A DNA stretch of 64,000 bases from Aotearoamyces nothofagi (GCA_015345905.1 JADDTR010000004.1:806001-870000), one strand, 5' to 3'. Shown: positions 25,061-37,448, counted from the stretch's first letter. Notes: generated by a model not told the origin, from the sequence alone. Translations and numbers: made by a program.

Positions 25061-26075
25061 TTAGAAATCCCCACCACCATCATCTCCGCCACCAAAATCA
25101 CCATCATTTCCACCGCCATAATCACCATCATTCTGCTGACCATCCTCTGTCAAGGTGTTAGCATATAGTTTGTACTGCAGGACAAACGTTAAGGATCATT
25201 GACGTACGGTAGCCATCTTGATATTCGTTTTGATCGTGGTTTTCAATCATATCTCCAATCAGCATACCACCCAAAAGACCTCCACCAAGACCAAGTGCTG
25301 CACCTCCTGCTACTCCTAGCCCACCGCTTTTCTTTGGGTTTTGTTGTTGCTGATAGCCGCCCCCGTAGCCGCCACCTCCGTAGCCTCCTGCCTGCTGCTG
25401 AGGATAACCACCATATCCTCCTCCATAGCCTTGCTGAGGATACTGCTGGGGATATTGCTGCTGACCATAGCCGCCACCATAGGCGTGTTGTTGCTGCCCA
25501 TAGGACTGTTGGTATTGAGGGTTAGATGAGTATTTCGAGCTGCTTCCGCCCAGCAGCTTTGATAAGAACCCCTTCTTTTGTTCCTTAGGAAGTGGTGATG
25601 TTGAGCCTCCATATCCCTGCTGTGGTAAAAGTGTCGAAGCATAATCGGACATTGCATTGCCACGGGTGTGTACGCGGGCATCTTCCTCTGCCTGAAGTTG
25701 TGCAGCGAGACGGGCGTCTTCGTCTATGGTGCTCCTGCCAGCTCCACTGCCAGGTCTATCGTAAGGATTTGTCTTTACATCAGAGACATGTTCGCTGCCG
25801 CCAGAGTAGCCAGGTGGTGGGCCGGAGGGTCCGGATTCGAACGAGTCAGGATAGACAGGTTCTGTCGGTTTCTCCCATTGAGATTGCTTTGTGTGAATAT
25901 TTACGTAGAACCTGTGACAAGAGAAGTGAGTTAGTGACGATTGTCTCAGGACAGAAGGGAGTACGAAAAAGCTGTGGGATGGATACCATTCTTTGTATTG
26001 CTCGTTCCACTGTGCCTTCCAACCCTCTGGAACCTTTGGTGGTGGAGGACCAGGCGGGGGAACAAAGTCCGCCAT
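25061..26075 (-). CDS. WW-domain protein with Gly/Gln/Tyr-rich tail (copy 2)
   Basis: Exons on the minus strand: 25987-26075, 25208-25911, 25061-25146, giving 292 residues. The first intron falls inside the WW domain (about 16-45), splitting the codon of the central tryptophan: YKEW then FYVNIHTKQSQWEKPT. A helix with EDARLAAQLQAEEDARV follows, then a GYGQQQYPQQ-type prion-like segment, a Gly-zipper-like GLGVAGGAALGLGGGLLGG, and an acidic Asp/Gly tail that is only recovered by using the third exon. The layout (WW domain, disordered region, Gly-zipper, Q/G/Y-rich sequence) resembles copy 1, in altered order. Function unknown; a scaffold that binds Pro-rich partners is an inference. Confidence 0.85.
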
Positions 26076-27050
26076 TATGCCCGCTGTGAGATGAGCAAAT
26101 GCTTAATGTTATCAGTACGATCTGAGTAGAGAAGAAGCAAAGTGATGAGGTTCAGTGTCGTGTATTGCAGTTAATGGAGCAATGCACAATGCGTCAGTTA
26201 TATAAGCGCTTGCGACGTACTCCGTTGACGGTTCGACGCAATTCGCCCAGGAAATGCGGCGAATGGCACGGGAGACGAGGAACGACCGGATGCTACTCCA
26301 CGACGGTGGCTCCTCAGCCCGGTGCTCCCCTGTCCGAGGTGTGCTGGCGTAACTCGGGCTTTGAACTCAGCCACGCTCAGTGGGAGGCGTTGCAGCGTCT
26401 GAAGAGAGGGCCAGGAAGAGTTGTACGTATGGTTGTCGTGGCTCTGGACCGTACTTGGTAGATCCGAAGGGCATACCACAGTATAGCGAAGTATTCAGTA
26501 TTCGGAGCAGCAGTTCAGAGGCACGGCGCCGTCAATATCACGAGTGCGAGGCAGGCCATTGCTCCGGACTCTGGAGCTGGTTCCTAGGTGCCTTATCGTT
26601 GCTTGCTCGTTATCGTTCGTTCCCTGTTCTTCACTTGCCACTCAGTACGCAATCACCGTCACAGCCACTTTGTCCAAGTCTCAGGTCTCTAGTTTCAGTC
26701 TCAGTCTCAGAGCAAAACACCGGGTTACAAGCAACATTTATCATTTATCAATTATCAGGTAACGTTATCAGGTATCCATATAGAGCGTGTATTTCCTGTG
26801 ATGTTATTCCGGTTCAGCAACAGAATGCGTATGGCTGACTACTACGAATCGATCATTCATTGTCTCCTCTTCGCAATGCGCCGTTGTTCCAGCCATAACT
26901 ACCGGCCTGATTTACGTGCTGCCAACTCCGTCTGCCCCACTATCTATCTGCCTTAAACCCATTTATCCCCAATGCTAAAAACTCCGCTATCTTAACCTTG
27001 TTCCAATGTTAAGTAGGGCCTCGCTGAATTTCACTCTTGCAATCGCTCCC
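26076..27050. other. Intergenic: promoter of WW gene 2 and 3' end of PNS1
   Basis: About 975 bp. The half next to 26076 should contain the WW gene 2 promoter. Open frames here are short and overlap; none looks real. Confidence 0.55.
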
Positions 27051-29396
27051 CTAATCCATATCGCGATCGCGGCCTTCGCCAAATAGGTACCCAGCTTCAA
27101 GACAATATGCTCCCCCGCCTGAAGTCCCTTTCTCGATACCCCAGCAGACCACACTTGCATCTACGATACCGCTCAGTACACCCTCTATTGCACCAAGCAC
27201 TCCCCATCCAATGAAACTTGCGACTAGACCAACAACGTAGGCGTATGCACTGCCTCGAATCCCGGCCCCTTCTGGTCCAGCAATGGCTAGCTGTCTTGCC
27301 GTGGCAACCCATCCCCCGAAACCCAGAGCCATGGCCATAATAAATCTCGTTGCGTGTAGTAAAAGCTTTGCAAGCCTATACGGAAGCAGCGGCATACTAT
27401 TGTGTGTCCTTGATGAGAACGAGCGTGGTGTCAAGGTCGACGTTGGTACTTGTGGACCAAGGAAAGACATCTGACAGAGCGCTCTAGCAGAGGTGTGCAG
27501 CGGCTGAGACTGGATGGCCGCATAGGTAAGAGTAAGCGGGTTAAGCAGAGACGTGACAGGAGTTGGTATTAGGGTATAGGCGAAAATGCTGACAATTCCT
27601 ATCAAACGACGAGGAAGGATAAGTATCGGCAGACGGATGAGGAGCGCAACCAATGTCGACAAGCACACTGTCCCAAAAAGGATCGTTACAGAATGTGTTA
27701 AAGCCGCAATGACAATCTCTCTTGAGCTCGGCGAAGGCTCAACGTTTCGATGGAAGTACCACTGTGATACAGTAGCTGCGGTTGTGGCTCGTTGGACACC
27801 ACTGATGATTGAAAGCGTCCAGATATACATCATAATAAAAAATATACCTAACCACCAGGTCGACAAATCAATTATGAAGTGAGATGGTCCAGAATGGCCA
27901 CCTAGGAAGACTCTGGTGAACATCCCAAGCCATATCCATGTCCATATGATCACTGCCGCTAGCGTACCAAAGCCTAGAGGCAATAGTGAAGGGTTCGAGG
28001 CCAGTATCTTACTGGAGAACTCTAGGATTCCAATAGCTTTTGTCAACGAATGACGACCCTTGTAAACTGTATACAGCCATAGCGCTGCCGAGATAGCTGG
28101 CACGAATGAGAGCCACCTCATCACTTTGTCTTGCATACTACCACCATGTTCAACACCATTATAGCTCGATATCAAAGGATAGAGCGAGAACGATATCAAG
28201 ATCACAGGTACCGAAAGGAGAATTAAATACACCAATGGTCGGACAAATGATCTTAGAAGAGCCAGCCATAAAAGTGATACAATAACAGAGACAACGGTAT
28301 CGACTGCCAATAGGTGAAAGGACGATCGAAGGGTTGTGTAGATCGTATCGCCGAGAGGCTTATTTGTACTCGGCGGTGTGGTGTGAAGGAAAACTAAGAA
28401 GAAGGATGCAAAGAGTGAGGCCATGCAAATAAGATAGACCGAAGCCCAGAAGATGTCATGTCTCGGCGGTTCGCCCATCATCGTCGGGACTGGGGGTATC
28501 GTCTCCACGCTTTGAGGCCTCGATATGTCCAAACCGGCTTCAGGATCCCTCCCTCGGCTTATGTATTTCGAGTCAGTAGTCAACCTTGTCGCTCCAGTAT
28601 TAGGTCCCGATCTGAACTGCTGAAACGCTGGTGGGCTGTCTTCAAGATCCATCTCGATCGCTAGATCCTCTGGCGGTTCACTATCTTCCACAGTCGATTC
28701 AAGCCCAATGTCGACCATATTTCCTTTGCCGCTGCTGCTGGCCACGCTGCTTTGTCTTTCACCGTCTCGATGCTGCGCGATACCCTCGGGTTCTTCTCCG
28801 ACCGTTTCAGGGCCCTTGACTCTTCCCCGAGTGCTTTGCATACCTCCGTTCCAGCTACTTTTAATGCCTCGGCCACGGCCTCGCTCTTCGAGAACCCTTC
28901 CATCTTCATCCTTACTGTTATCTAAGGAGTCATTGCTTCCATCATGATCAGTTTCTGTGCTTTCCTCGAGACGGCTTGCTCCAAATACACGTCGTGACCG
29001 TTGTAAAGCATAGAAGTCTGCTACCTCTCGTTCGCGTTCTTCCTCGTCATCTTCTTCCCGGAATTCATCTAGGGCACTATGGAAAAGCGGTGCATCTGGC
29101 GCTGCCGATAGTCGTGACGCAAATGGGAAGTTAGACAAGGTAGAAGCTGTGGGTTGGTACGGATTTCCGAATGGCTGTCGTTGCCCAAACTGTCGGGTTC
29201 CTCGTGATAGATGTGAGCCTCTCCTTGGAATTCTTGAAGGGGTTTCGCTATTGTCTGGCTGAACAAAGTTGGATATGCGTGACTGAGACTGTGCGAGGAA
29301 TCGGGACGCATCTTAAATGTCGTCAATGTCAGCAATCACAGTACACTCAACTTACCGATTATGAGGAGCCGGTGCAAGCTTACATTCCGAGAACAT
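27051..29396 (-). CDS. PNS1: Choline-transporter-like protein Pns1
   Basis: Multi-pass plasma membrane protein of the CTL/SLC44 family. The fungal Pns1 substrate is not settled, although the animal relatives move choline. A 13-nt first exon (29384-29396, MFSE plus one base) joins 27051-29311, giving 757 residues. The splice is supported by the resulting opening MFSEYASRFLAQSQSRIS, which I recall as conserved in related fungi. The first 240 residues are hydrophilic and acidic (REEDDEEEREREV); about ten membrane segments follow, starting at IFWASVYLICMASLFASFFL. The end GVLGAIEGVLSGIVDASVVC is typical of the family. Without the tiny exon the frame has no ATG at its start. Confidence 0.9.
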
Positions 29397-30542
29397 CTTT
29401 AGCTTCTGGACGCCGTAATCGACGGACGGAGGAGCTCCGCGGCAGCGACGTGCTGGGAGCTGATAGCGGTTGTGGTCCGGGACAGAACTGTCGGTCGAGC
29501 AAGCCCGTGATGCAGAGCCCCAGCCACTGCAGCTTCGTGAGGACGGATAGTAGTAATATAAAGGATGAGATCGGACGACCGCAACATCAAGTTGTGCGCC
29601 GTCGGTGTCTGTGAAGGTGTCGGTGTAGGGAGTAGAGCTGCCTCGATAGCAGAGGTTCGTAAGGTATGTTGCCGTACAACACAAGACGAGAGAGCGGTCG
29701 GTGATCAGTCACCGGTTCCGGCTGACTCGCTCGCTCACAAGGCTACCGATAGCGATTAACTTCCCACACCGAACAATGACGGAGCTCCCAGACAATCAGT
29801 GACTCTGCACCGAATGCCAGTAATACATTCGCCAATGCTTCTCCAGGTCATAGCAATCAATTAGCTAGTTGTGGTCAAATCGTATCAATACAGGAGAAGG
29901 TATTGATGGCAGCCTTTTGCTCTTGAAATCTAGTTACATAGACGGGTGCACTTGTACATGGATATGGCCCAAGTGCCGAGACGCTCCTCAGATCACGACA
30001 GCAAGTGCCAGAAAGAAAGCCGATCCTCAACATCCTCACATCCTCACCAGCACACAGCGGGAGTCATTTGTCTCATTTTACAGCCGCTGTCGTGTTCTGG
30101 GGGCATGACGCTGCGGCCGGGATTTTACTGCAATATCCGTTGTTCGGTGTTGTTCTCTAGAGACTTCGCTGCTGGATCCCCAACAGCTGTCAGTGGGGAC
30201 GGGACTGCTGGCACCAGCCACAGCCGACATTGAGATTTACAGTAGTTCCCCGGATGTACTTGTACAGCCACGCAGCCACACGATTGAATCATTGATCTCG
30301 GTCTGTCCGTAGATAGATATTCTTGACGCCAGAACCTCTTGCGCTACGCATCGACGGCCACAAGTCGCCCGTCTGATGGTCAAGCGAAGACACCTGAAGT
30401 CAATAAGAAGGAGCAAAGTTCCCTTCCGTCTCCAGTCGAGCTTGCTGCCTTCCGAGAGCAACTTGCGCGTCAGCAACCCAAGTCCGCTCAAATTGCAAAC
30501 AGATTCCACCTTTGCCATCTGTGACTGCCAGAGTCTTTTCTA
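29397..30542. promoter_or_regulatory. Divergent spacer between PNS1 and the Rab gene
   Basis: 1.15 kb that should hold the PNS1 promoter (left) and the Rab promoter (right). An open frame at 30333-30524 looks partly protein-like and is listed separately. No repeat array. Confidence 0.5.
30333..30524 (+). pseudogene. Possible orphan exon or remnant with coding-like composition
   Basis: A 63-residue frame with no ATG, preceded by a weak CAG acceptor at 30330-30332. Its sequence has segments that read like a folded or organellar protein (RYASTATSRPSD, SPVELAAFREQLARQQPKS) rather than like noise. It ends just 18 bp before the Rab start codon on the same strand. It could be the last exon of a small gene, part of the Rab leader, or a decayed exon. 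I do not recognise the family. Confidence 0.3.
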
Positions 30543-31325
30543 ATGGCATCCCTCTCCTGGGATTATATTGCCAAACTCGTTTGCATTGGCGACAGCGGTA
30601 CTGGGAAATCGTCCCTCACAATCCGCCTCTGCGAAGGCCGCTTTTCACCCCACCATGATGTTACCATTGGCGTTGAGTTCGGCTCAAGAATCGTCCCCGT
30701 TGGTCCACCAAATACCGAGTCCACAAAGTCCAAGCCTTCATTATCCCAGGATCCATCTTCATCTAAAGTATCCTCGGGCCTTCCCGAACCTCCATCGGCG
30801 CCTCCCAAACCCGCTGAGCAGAAGCACATGAAGCTGTCCCTATGGGACACGGCAGGCCAGGAAACATATAAGAGCGTTACAAGATCATATTTCAGAGGCG
30901 CATCAGGAGCACTCCTTGTTTTCGATATCTCCCGACGTCCAACTTTCACGCACGTACAAGACTGGCTCAATGACCTCCGTGGCATCGCTGAGCCCGACAT
31001 CGTTGTCATATTAGTCGGCAATAAATCCGACCTCGACTCCTCTTCTGAGGAGAGCAAGCGCGAAGTTACACGCGTCGAAGCTGAAGAATGGGCGCGGCAG
31101 AATGGAGTATTAGAATACGTCGAAACCTCTGCAAAGAACGGCCAGGGCGTCGAATTGGCCTTTGGGAGGGTGGCAGAACGGATATACCAGAACATCGAGG
31201 CTGGGAAATATGACCTGAATGATAGACGGTCCGGAGTCAAAGGTCCAGGAGCTGGTCAAGCTGGTAGAGTGAAGTTGGGGGCTGATACTAGCAAAGAATC
31301 CGGATGGGGAGGTGGTTGTTGTTAG
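30543..31325 (+). CDS. Rab-family small GTPase (Rab2/Rab4-like) with long insert
   Basis: Membrane-traffic GTPase, one exon, 260 residues. G1 is GDSGTGKS (16-23), the effector region is DVTIGVEFGS, G3 is WDTAGQE (100-106), G4 is GNKSD and G5 is ETSAK. TRSYFRGASGALLVFDI is the Rab family signature, closest to Rab2/4/14. The C terminus GGGCC is a double-cysteine prenylation site. Odd feature: about 40 Pro/Ser/Lys-rich residues (roughly 51-93) lie between the effector region and the G3 motif, where most Rabs have about ten. The insert is in frame and flanked by intact motifs, so it is not a reading error. The upstream effector region and downstream DxxGQ are unchanged. Confidence 0.9.
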   Translation: MASLSWDYIAKLVCIGDSGTGKSSLTIRLCEGRFSPHHDVTIGVEFGSRIVPVGPPNTESTKSKPSLSQDPSSSKVSSGLPEPPSAPPKPAEQKHMKLSLWDTAGQETYKSVTRSYFRGASGALLVFDISRRPTFTHVQDWLNDLRGIAEPDIVVILVGNKSDLDSSSEESKREVTRVEAEEWARQNGVLEYVETSAKNGQGVELAFGRVAERIYQNIEAGKYDLNDRRSGVKGPGAGQAGRVKLGADTSKESGWGGGCC

Positions 31326-31753
31326 CACTCTTTGCATTCATTGGTGGTGCTTCGAGGAAGATGTACGAAACAGCAGCCACTTTAATATGGGAAGGCGTTC
31401 AGCGTTGACTAGAGATACACCCTCAGGCCTGCGCTCACATGCATTTGAATAGGTGGCAATTCATTAGTATTGGAAATCCAGCCTTTGTAGCATTATTGTA
31501 TTTTAATCAGAACACATTGATTTTACATTTCTCATATTCATATGCCTTTTTATGACCACCGGCGAACCCTGCCCGACCGTTCCCGCCGTTCCCGCCATGA
31601 TTGACAAATGATAGAGACCAATAGAACAAGTGGCGACCTGTTACCTCTGCTACACCCTGACAGCCATTCTCGTTTCCACCTCCGAGTCCCGTCATATGAT
31701 AAGGCATGATCAAGCATAGCTTATTCGTAGTATCTTGACAGGGAAAACGCTCC
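31326..31753. other. Intergenic: convergent 3' ends of Rab and PMT2 genes
   Basis: 428 bp containing both 3' untranslated regions; no gene seen. Confidence 0.6.
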
Positions 31754-34222
31754 TCAATCAGTGATTCTCCAGCCCTCAAACCATCTCAAATAACTGTAAT
31801 CCTTACTATTACCAACCATGCCCCACGAAATTGGTATGAACAGGACATAGAGACCGATAGTCACTGTATATAACACGCCATAAACCACGAACTGTAGTAC
31901 CTTGGACTGGTTCCTTAGTGGCCAATCTACGACGAACCCGAAGGTCAAGATAGCAAAGTAAAGCGCTGGATAGTAGTGATGTACGTAGGTAACACGTGCC
32001 ATAGCCACGAATGGCAAATAATGCAAGACCCAGCCAATGACGGGGTAGATGCCAGAGTAATGAATATGATCAATATCGGCCTGCTTCAGTTCGTCATATC
32101 CACGTTGCCAGCGCGCAAGGTACCAGGCAACCAGAAGGCAGAAAACGCCCAGGGAAGCAGTAGAGCCCCAGTACACAAGAGGGTTGCCGAGGAGGAAGTA
32201 TTTTACAGTGTTATAATCCCATCCGCACATACGAAGGCCGACATTAAGGATTGGCCATTGCCAGAATTGCGAGGCGAGGTCGTCCTGCTTGTCGGGATCA
32301 GGGACTAAGGCATTGTTCGAGGTCGCCATGGCAACATTGATGTGGATAAAATCTTGGAGAAAGGGTGACTTATAAGCATCTGCGTTGGCTGCAGGAACTA
32401 GAATACCTTGTCAGTAAAGAGAGAAATATACTACGCCAGATGACTTACGATTCTCATTCCAATGTGCCTCGACGTTCCAATGAGTGAAGGTGTCCCTTGG
32501 GTTGTTCGCTTTAGTGCAAGTGACCTCAATCTGCTTGAAGCCCCACTGCGGCAAGTTGACGTTGTCAGCTCGAAGATAGCATCCCAAAACAGTGTGTCTC
32601 AATCTGAATGCTGTTGTGAGGGTTCTAATCTTTGATCTATCTTTTGAAGACACATCTCCGACGACTTCAATCGTCCAATCGTCCTTATCATCGCCAACAG
32701 TGGTGTTCCCATAGCAAGAAACTTCCCTGTCGGCCTTGGTGATAGGTGCTGAAACTTCATGGGAATGAAGATTACGGCCTGTATGGGAATGAATGAGACG
32801 GAGGACGTCACCATCAGCAACAAACTTGTTAGGTGCCTCCGGGTCGAATTCCTCCTCCCTACGGTTGGGATAGAACCACCATTCATTGTTGGCATCTTTG
32901 TGGTGGTAGCAAGTGACTTGCTGTTGGCCTGACCCGTCAGGATATGTCTGAACGTGGGAGTGGAGGAGTCCTCCTCCATATCCCATGTTCTTGATAGTGG
33001 CGCGAGATCCGTAAGCAATTTCAAGGGGGCTGTCCCTCCCTACTTCGGTGCCTTTCAGGTTTGCTTGAAATAAAGAGCTCATTTGGGCATCTCCAGGGCC
33101 ACTATTCTCAAGGACTGCAAAATGGATCGCGAAAGAGAGCATATAAATCATTACCGGAACGATGATGAGTCCAATCACTCGTGCTGCTATATGGCAAGCA
33201 TAATCAATCTAAATGTCATCAGCGCAATCCCCGGTTAGAAAACCCCCCGTTCTTGTGGCACCTACCTTTGGCATTTTATAGTCTCCAAATTTGTTCCAGA
33301 GATCCTCAATTGTATAAAGCCCGACAAGGGCAGTCCCAAAGAGACCAACCCACTTAACACTGCAAACACATCCAATACTAACACCAGTCAATATCAACCA
33401 TGCAAACCATTCAAAAGTGAAGGGTTTGTTTTGGAGCCTGTGAAATCTCGCCCAGCACAGCACAGTAGTGAAAGTGAAGCACAGGAGCATGGAGTCCAGA
33501 AGAATAAACCGGCTGATTGATGTGTATGAGTTCTCGCATAGGACCATAAGAGTCACAAACCAGACTGCTGGGCGCTTGAAGTTGAGTTCGCGTGCAGTGA
33601 AGTATGCGAGAGGGATGCATAAAGCGCCAAAGGAGGCGTTGAAGGCTCGCATGAAGGTGTAGTTCAAATCATCTGGGTATGTCTCTCCTGACTTGAATTC
33701 AAATGACCCATTGTAACCTGCAAGATATCCAGACAGGCCAACGAGCATCTTTCCAAGAGGTGGATGTACGTCGAAGTAAAACTCGCGCTTCAGATAATGG
33801 GATCCAAACTTTCCAAAACTGGCAATCGTTAGTAAAATGTGTCTTGCATTCTGGATATCATCCTTACTGGGCTTCGTCCCATGTTACAATTGGAGAGAGG
33901 CCAATCTTGTAGAGTCGTGTGAAGAAGGCTAGAGCTGTGAATATGACAGGAGCGATGATGAACTCCCACTCATCCAGAAATTGTAGGAAGCTCTGCTGGC
34001 TCTAAGTGATGGCAACTATCAGCTGGATGCTTTCGGAATACCCTGGAGCTGCCCTTAGGAGGAAGTTGGATTGCTAACCTTCTTAACTTGAGTCTTCTTC
34101 TCATCCACTTCAACTCTGTCCACGATGCCTCCGCCTGGTGATGTAGACGGCACATTACGTCTGCGTGTGGTTTGGGCATCGTAGTCTGCGCCAGAAGCAG
34201 CAACACTTTTTTCAGACGCCAT
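31754..34222 (-). CDS. PMT2: Protein O-mannosyltransferase, Pmt2 family
   Basis: ER membrane enzyme that transfers mannose from dolichyl-phosphate-mannose to Ser/Thr of secreted proteins. Exons on the minus strand: 34079-34222, 33868-34001, 33266-33818, 32449-33208, 31754-32397, giving 744 residues. The catalytic acidic pair sits in the first luminal loop ([15 protein letters not shown]), and HPPLGKML follows. Three MIR repeats lie between about residues 330 and 520 ([39 protein letters not shown]). The C terminus has further membrane segments and ends [14 protein letters not shown]. The HSH-type MIR motifs and the overall length favour Pmt2 over Pmt1 or Pmt4. The gene symbol is by family; no orthology test was possible. 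Confidence 0.92.
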
Positions 34223-35003
34223 TTTCAAGTATTATAGTATGATAGTACCCGGAGATTTTAAAGGATGTGCAAAATAGTCCGCTTTCCTTGGACGTCGGGG
34301 AATGGCCTAGGCCGAAGGTGTAGTGCAAAACGACGCGGTCTATGGGCCGTAAATGAAAGTATCGACAGGTAGAGGTGTCCTCGTCAAGTTACAATTCCCT
34401 AGTTCGCAGAAATGACCATCTCTGCAATAAATTAGGTGAGTTCGAAGGGGAATCGATTTCACTCCTAGAATGCTGATTGACCAAGAACTGCGTGCGCAAC
34501 TAATAAGGTAAGGTATTCGTACACTTTTCGAGAACGGAGATCAGACAGGCTATTTTAGGCTAGTTCAGCCGCGAGCTCCTGAAGACACCTGGCAAATCCA
34601 AGAATCCACACTTCAGGCCGCCACAAGTTTAGAACTGCTAGTTATAATCACCACCGCCTCATGTTCACCTTATGAAGCACTGGATGGCTGCAGGCAATGG
34701 AGCCGTGAATCCATTACCTTCAATTACATTGAGCTGCATCTTTTGAGAATTTCCGACTACCAGCTTGCACTCCCTGCTGCCCATTATATTGTGCCGTACC
34801 AGCGCATGTAGAGAGAGGGATGTCTCACAAATAGTGTCAGATGAATTCCTCGTATTTGCATATTTGGCATCTATTACGAGTCAAAAGGACAAGCCAGATA
34901 AAATGTATTTTTGTGGTGTCCACCGGGTCTAGAATACACCTCTAAAGAAATTTGCCTATTCTATTTCCATATGTTGTCGTGAGGCCGGAGACATTGCATC
35001 AGA
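34223..35003. promoter_or_regulatory. PMT2 promoter and 3' end of sugar transporter
   Basis: 781 bp between two minus-strand genes. The side near 34223 should be the PMT2 promoter; the other side holds the 3' untranslated region of the transporter. No gene or repeat array seen. Confidence 0.55.
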
Positions 35004-37448
35004 TCAGTCATCATCCTGATCTAGTGGTTTATACCTGCCATTGCCACTTTTGCCACTATTAACACTGCTGCCATCTCCCCTAGTCCTGTTGACCATCCGT
35101 GAAATCCAACCACCTACACCCTCGCCTGCATCGTCGTCACCTGAGTACTGAGGTCGGCCATTCTTGATAGAGACGGCTGGCGGATCGATGTCCAGTCCAG
35201 GGATCGCAGCAGACGGCCCAAAGCCGGCAGCATTAGGGGTTTGGTTGTAAATGCCTCTTCGCAGGTCCATAGATGGAACAGGAGAGCTTACGCCTATCAG
35301 TGAGCCCTCCTCCGCTCTTGTGGCAGGAGTAGGCATTGCCGTCGTGGCATCCCCGAAAAGTAGGTCCATATCCTCCAAGCGCACGCCGCAGGTTTCCGGA
35401 TAAATGAAGTATACTAGTATCACATTAGACTGCTTTTATAATTCTAGTAGTATCGACAGACTTACCAACGACGAAGCTCGTAGCACAGAAAAATGCATGC
35501 ACAAGATAAAGCCTCCACCCAATCCATTTTTGCATCACAGGAGTCAACTCTCCAACAAGCCAATTGAAAGCCCAGTTCGTTGCGGTCGAAAGACTGGCGC
35601 CCTTCGAGCGGATGCTGAGAGGTAAAATCTCTGGAGGGTACAGCCACGGAATTGGCCCCCAAGAGAATCCGAAGGCCGCGTTGTATATCATGACAAAAAT
35701 TACAACGAGCGCGGGAGTTGCTCTTATATCAATATATAAAAAGCACGATATTGCGGAGAGTGCCAATGTCATCATAACGGCCCCACTAAGGAGGATAGGC
35801 CGTCTTCCCAGTCGATCGACGAGATACCATGGGGGTATAGTCGAGAAGAAATAGGATATACCATTTATTCCGGTCATTAAAATAGCATCACGGCCGATCC
35901 AGCCAGCGGATTCGAAAACTAACGGGGCATAATAAGAGATGACGTTTATGCCGTTCAACTGAGCAAAAGCTTGAGCGGACATAGCAATGAAGACTCGGGT
36001 ACGATATCTCCTGAACATTTCAGCATACGAGCGTTCGCCCTCTTGACGAGTAATGAGCACGTTCATCTTGATTTCGCGGAATTCTTCGCGTGCTTTTGGG
36101 TTATGGATGTCCCCACCCCCATATAAATTAGCAATTACGACAATGCCCTCCTCATCATGATCGTTATCGAGAAGCCATCTATCTATGTTAGCTTCAGGCT
36201 GTAATTTAGCCCATTAATCAAAATCATACCGTGGTGATTCAACAATGACCAGACTTCCGAATGCCAGCAAAGCTCCCATAGCACACTGCATCAATAGTGG
36301 CAACCGCCAGGAGTAGTCACTATTGATGAAGCTACAGAAATAATCTACCCACACGGAAGTGGCGTAGCCTATGATATTTCCCGTAAATTCGATGCAGGCA
36401 AGCTTGCCCCTATTATGAGGTGGGGAAATCTCGGACTGGTACACAGGCACAATTGTGGAGAGCATGCCAACGCCAACACCTGCAATGATTCTCCCGAGGA
36501 GCATCATTGGCATTCCATTTGCGAACGTCTGAAAAGCCCCTCCAACAAAGAATATCATAGATCCGTAAAGGATCGTTCTTCGTCTGCCAATAATATCTCC
36601 CAATCGACCGACGACGAGAGACGATACGAATGCGCCGACTTCAAGGATGGCAACCATTGTGCCAATTTCCGCTGCTGAAGGATGATTGAAGTAGTCTTTA
36701 AAGAGAGGGCCTCTAGAAGTACCTCACTGTCAGCATGCATCTCCTCTCTCTCCTTTGAAGGGGCAGAAGGGGGACGGGGAGATTGGAGGGGGAGGAATAG
36801 GCTTACGTGATAATGCCAGACATAACGCCCTGATCATAGCCGAACAGAAATACACCCAACGATACAAAAACACTTGTAAAATACCTATATTCTATCAGCT
36901 CCCGTCTGCGGAATGAGAGGTCACTCATACACTAAGGGCCGGCCCGTAAGGCCATGCATTTGCCGTTCTCCTGTCATGATAGCTGCGAGGATGTGCTCAG
37001 TCCTAGATATGCGCCTGGGCTTTGGATTTGGGATTCTAATTTCCTCCCTAGCAAATCCAGTGTGATAGCTTTTGGCTTCAACTTCGTCGAGTTCGGGTTC
37101 GGGTTGGTAACGAACCCTTTTTATGCGTGAATGCCGTCTCGAAGTCTCTCCGAAGACCTCTCTATCCAGGGACTCTCGTAATCTTATCTGTAATGGATCC
37201 TCTGCATCTGCCAACTGATCTCCCAGATCACCAGTATCGCTCCAGCTGGAGAAGCCTGACTCCGCGGAGTCGGAGAGAGAGGGCCGGCCTTGCTTCTCGT
37301 CTGCTTCGAGTGACGTCGAGTCGGGGGCCTTAGCCGCTGCCGATAAGGTGCGCAAGGGAATATTGGCAGGCCGACGGGAATGTATTGAGGGAGGAATCGT
37401 GAAGAGCGTGGAGCTGTCGACAGCAGCCCCGCCTGTCGTGTAGTTGGG
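35004..37448 (-). CDS. Major-facilitator sugar transporter with long tails
   Basis: Probable plasma membrane monosaccharide transporter or sensor. Exons on the minus strand: first exon ending at 36931, then 36807-36884, 36230-36712, 35466-36178, 35004-35413. Sugar-porter marks: FGYDQGVMSGIIT (helix 1), GRLGDIIGRRRT, PESPR-like VESPRW, LNGINVISYYAPLVFESAGW, DRLGRRP and YPPEILPLSIRSKGASLSTATNW, and PETCGVRLEDMD. The N terminus (about 170 residues) and the C-terminal tail (about 110 residues after PETCG) are long and hydrophilic. Problem: the first exon is open from 37547 down to 36931 but has no in-frame ATG before the transporter domain. The stated 5' limit, at the residues PNYTTGG, is a choice, not an observed start. 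See findings. Confidence 0.85.

Noticed and set aside
30563-31240. 225-codon frame antisense to the Rab gene
   Set aside because: It is the mirror of a real, fully conserved GTPase; the antisense translation has no domain.
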